Assembly: GCF_008370495.1 (NCBI RefSeq)
Contig: NZ_VTUX01000001.1
Span: 62,001-126,000, forward strand
DNA length: 64,000 nucleotides
Origin: Pseudohalioglobus sediminis
Lineage (GTDB): Bacteria > Pseudomonadota > Gammaproteobacteria > Pseudomonadales > Halieaceae
Reading direction: 5' to 3'
The stretch's first letter is position 1. Every line of letters starts with the position of its first letter. Below are positions 62,455 to 64,000 of this stretch, piece after piece. A program made the position numbers and the translations under genes. The notes beneath the pieces are model-generated. The model was not told where the DNA came from and did no database searches. It saw only the letters and a program-made list of their open reading frames with translations.

Positions 62455-63759
62455 CTAGCCCTCACCCTCTTTCCCGGCAAGCGCTTGCGACAGTGGCCGC
62501 AAGAACCGGGTCAGCGGGGAACTGGGCACGGTTGAGTAATAGGCTATAACGATGCCCTCCTCCGGCAATACGTATAGCCCCTGCCCGAACATCCCGCCCT
62601 TGAACATGCCGCCATCGGCATACACCGCGTCCCACTGGCGTGAATTACCCAGCGGCGTTTCACCGAGATAGGCGCTGAAGCGCTCACCATCGCCTTTCAT
62701 GAAAACCTCGTGGCTGTGATGCGGCCTGGCGATACGCGCCCGTGCGGCATCGGACACCACCTGGCGGTCTGCAACCAGTGACCAATAGGGTGTATAGAGC
62801 AAACCGTAACGCGCCAGGTCACGCAGCCGCGAGGACACAATACCGTGTGCCAGGGCCATGCCATCCGGCGCGAGATGCACCTGCAGCGGGCCCTCAGCGC
62901 GTACGTGGGACCAGACCCGCTCGTCGAAAGCGTCCGGCCAACTCTGCCCGGTTACGGCTTCGGCAATGAATACCAGCATCTGGGTGATACCCGAGCTGTA
63001 CTCGAATACCTGTCCGGGTGCTCCCGTGCGCTCCGCATCTTTCAAGATCTCGCGCACCGTCTCGACCTTGCCATGCTTGTAGGCTTCCCCGAACTCGGCG
63101 AGATAGTAACGCGTCGCCGTCGAGTCCGGTTCCTGCCGTGTCTGCACACTGTCGTGAGTATCGGTACCCGGAACCATGTCCAGCAACTCAATGATGCGCA
63201 CCGCGCCCAGTGCGGTACCGGCAAAGTCAGGCAGGTGCTCGGCGACGCTATCCGTCTCGGCAAGCTTACCCTCATCAATCAGCTGTTCTATGAGCAACGC
63301 CGCGGTGGGTTTGGCCACTGATGCCCAGAGATGACTGTCCGCCGGCTTCAGGCCCGGATAAGCCTCGTAGACCACCTCGCCGCGGCGCAGGACAATGATG
63401 GCCTTGGTGGCCGAACGTGGATCATTGATCGCTTCGGCCAGGGTCATGGTGCCCAGGTCGGTCTTCGCGCTCACTTTATCGAGTTTCCCGGCCCAGGCGC
63501 TTTCGTTGCGCTTGAAGGTGTTTGCAGGAAGCCGGTTGGGAAGCACCGCCGTGCGCATGGTGCGGGCGATATTCTCGCTCCACCAGGAGGTGATATCGCC
63601 GCCGCCAAGCAGTTGTCTATAGCTCGTGGCGCTGGCATAGCGCTGGCTTTCTTGCAGCGAATAACCGTCGCGAGAATCTTTCACATCCACGGCCAGCGCC
63701 GTCAGCGGCGTGATGGCCACCAGCACTAGCGGGACGAACACCCTGAATACTGAATGCAT
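62455..63759 (-). CDS. Serine hydrolase, class C beta-lactamase fold
   Basis: 434 residues with signal peptide (FVPLVLVAITPLTALA). SxxK in LWASVAKPTAALLIEQ, Tyr motif YSSGITQMLV, and a C-terminal DGGMFKGGMFGQGLYVLP. AGGAGA precedes the ATG. Hydrolyses an ester or amide in the periplasm; not a classical beta-lactamase by its motif context. Its last 189 bases have a near-identical copy at 52045-52233. It lies 40 bases from the end of the monooxygenase-like gene at the window edge. Confidence 0.92.
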   Translation of the reverse strand: MHSVFRVFVPLVLVAITPLTALAVDVKDSRDGYSLQESQRYASATSYRQLLGGGDITSWWSENIARTMRTAVLPNRLPANTFKRNESAWAGKLDKVSAKTDLGTMTLAEAINDPRSATKAIIVLRRGEVVYEAYPGLKPADSHLWASVAKPTAALLIEQLIDEGKLAETDSVAEHLPDFAGTALGAVRIIELLDMVPGTDTHDSVQTRQEPDSTATRYYLAEFGEAYKHGKVETVREILKDAERTGAPGQVFEYSSGITQMLVFIAEAVTGQSWPDAFDERVWSHVRAEGPLQVHLAPDGMALAHGIVSSRLRDLARYGLLYTPYWSLVADRQVVSDAARARIARPHHSHEVFMKGDGERFSAYLGETPLGNSRQWDAVYADGGMFKGGMFGQGLYVLPEEGIVIAYYSTVPSSPLTRFLRPLSQALAGKEGEG

Positions 63760-63798
63760 TGTTATCTCCTGTTAAACCAGTGTGGGGTAACCGGGCGA

Positions 63799-64000
63799 TT
63801 ACACAGGCTGCAGGCACTGGTGACTGACATGCTTGACGTAATCTTTCGCCGCTTCGCGAAAACGGGTCATGTGGCTTGCCTGCAGATGGGCCTGGAGGCT
63901 TTCCAGGCTCGCCCAGGCTTCCACCAGCGTAACGGTGCTGGGGCGCAACTCCACCTGGGTAGGCAATCCCGTAGCGATATCCACCATGGGCTCATAGGCC
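63799..64000 (-). CDS. Antibiotic biosynthesis monooxygenase (ABM) domain protein, N-terminus outside window
   Basis: The frame is open to the window edge; only the C-terminal 66 residues are visible. They contain VTLVEAWASLESLQAHLQASHMTRF, the end of an ABM (quinol monooxygenase YgiN-like) domain, and the tail AAKDYVKHVSHQ. Small cytoplasmic proteins of this type act on quinols or other aromatics without metals. It is probably in one operon with the serine hydrolase 39 bases downstream. Confidence 0.75.
   Translation of the reverse strand, partial: AYEPMVDIATGLPTQVELRPSTVTLVEAWASLESLQAHLQASHMTRFREAAKDYVKHVSHQCLQPV

Noticed and set aside
52045-62646. Diversity-generating retroelement (template and variable repeat pair)
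   Set aside because: The 189-bp copies differ at one base only and not at an adenine-biased set, and there is no reverse transcriptase gene in the window.

Overview
The window comes from the chromosome of a gammaproteobacterium. Gene content (SlyX, YciH, Slt70-type transglycosylase, the arsenosugar trio, an Lrp-controlled tyrosine pathway, several large TonB-dependent receptors, crotonase and acyl-CoA dehydrogenase genes, DcaP-type porin) suggests a marine aerobe of the Halieaceae / OM60-NOR5 type. That placement is inferred from gene content, not from a marker gene. Most genes are GC-rich; the stretch 12.1-17.2 kb and the gene at 34.6-36.2 kb look clearly more AT-rich.

Layout. 0-6 kb: a leftward block with a truncated RecB-nuclease-like gene, a YtcJ-type amidohydrolase, two adjacent acyl-CoA dehydrogenases and slyX, then rightward yciH. 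6-9.3 kb: a small unknown gene and the leftward arsenosugar genes (radical SAM ArsS plus two glycosyltransferases). 9.3-12 kb: a lytic transglycosylase and an Hsp20 gene with a heat-shock-like promoter and a terminator. 12.05-17.2 kb: tRNA-Arg(CCU) followed by an integrase-less genomic island bounded by a 96-bp direct repeat of the tRNA 3' half. Its cargo is an unknown gene, an HsdR fragment, an Mrr-type nuclease, a TerB-like/membrane-protein operon and a secreted Cys-repeat protein. Just outside lie a BrnA antitoxin with a headless BrnT and an MscS channel. 19.9-25.9 kb: an Lrp/AsnC regulator divergent from a Phe/Tyr degradation operon (hppD, VOC enzyme, FAH-family hydrolase, maiA, long aromatic amino acid hydroxylase). 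The homogentisate dioxygenase gene is absent.

26-64 kb: a patchwork of uptake and hydrolysis genes: five amidohydrolases (six in the window), three TonB-dependent receptors, a DcaP-like porin, a sodium:solute symporter, a nitrilase-superfamily amidase, alpha/beta-hydrolases, two serine beta-lactamase-fold hydrolases, a TPR sulfotransferase, and AraC- and MocR-type regulators. The plausible common theme is import across the outer membrane and hydrolysis of amide or ester compounds, with the crotonase and acyl-CoA dehydrogenases feeding beta-oxidation. Substrates cannot be read from the sequence.

The most notable structures are the integrase-less tRNA island with its TerB-like membrane operon; a metallo-beta-lactamase-fold protein whose metal-binding histidines are replaced; an 87-bp repeat pair bracketing a porin-amidohydrolase unit; and a 189-bp, nearly identical copy of the 3' end of a serine hydrolase gene fused exactly to one of those repeats.
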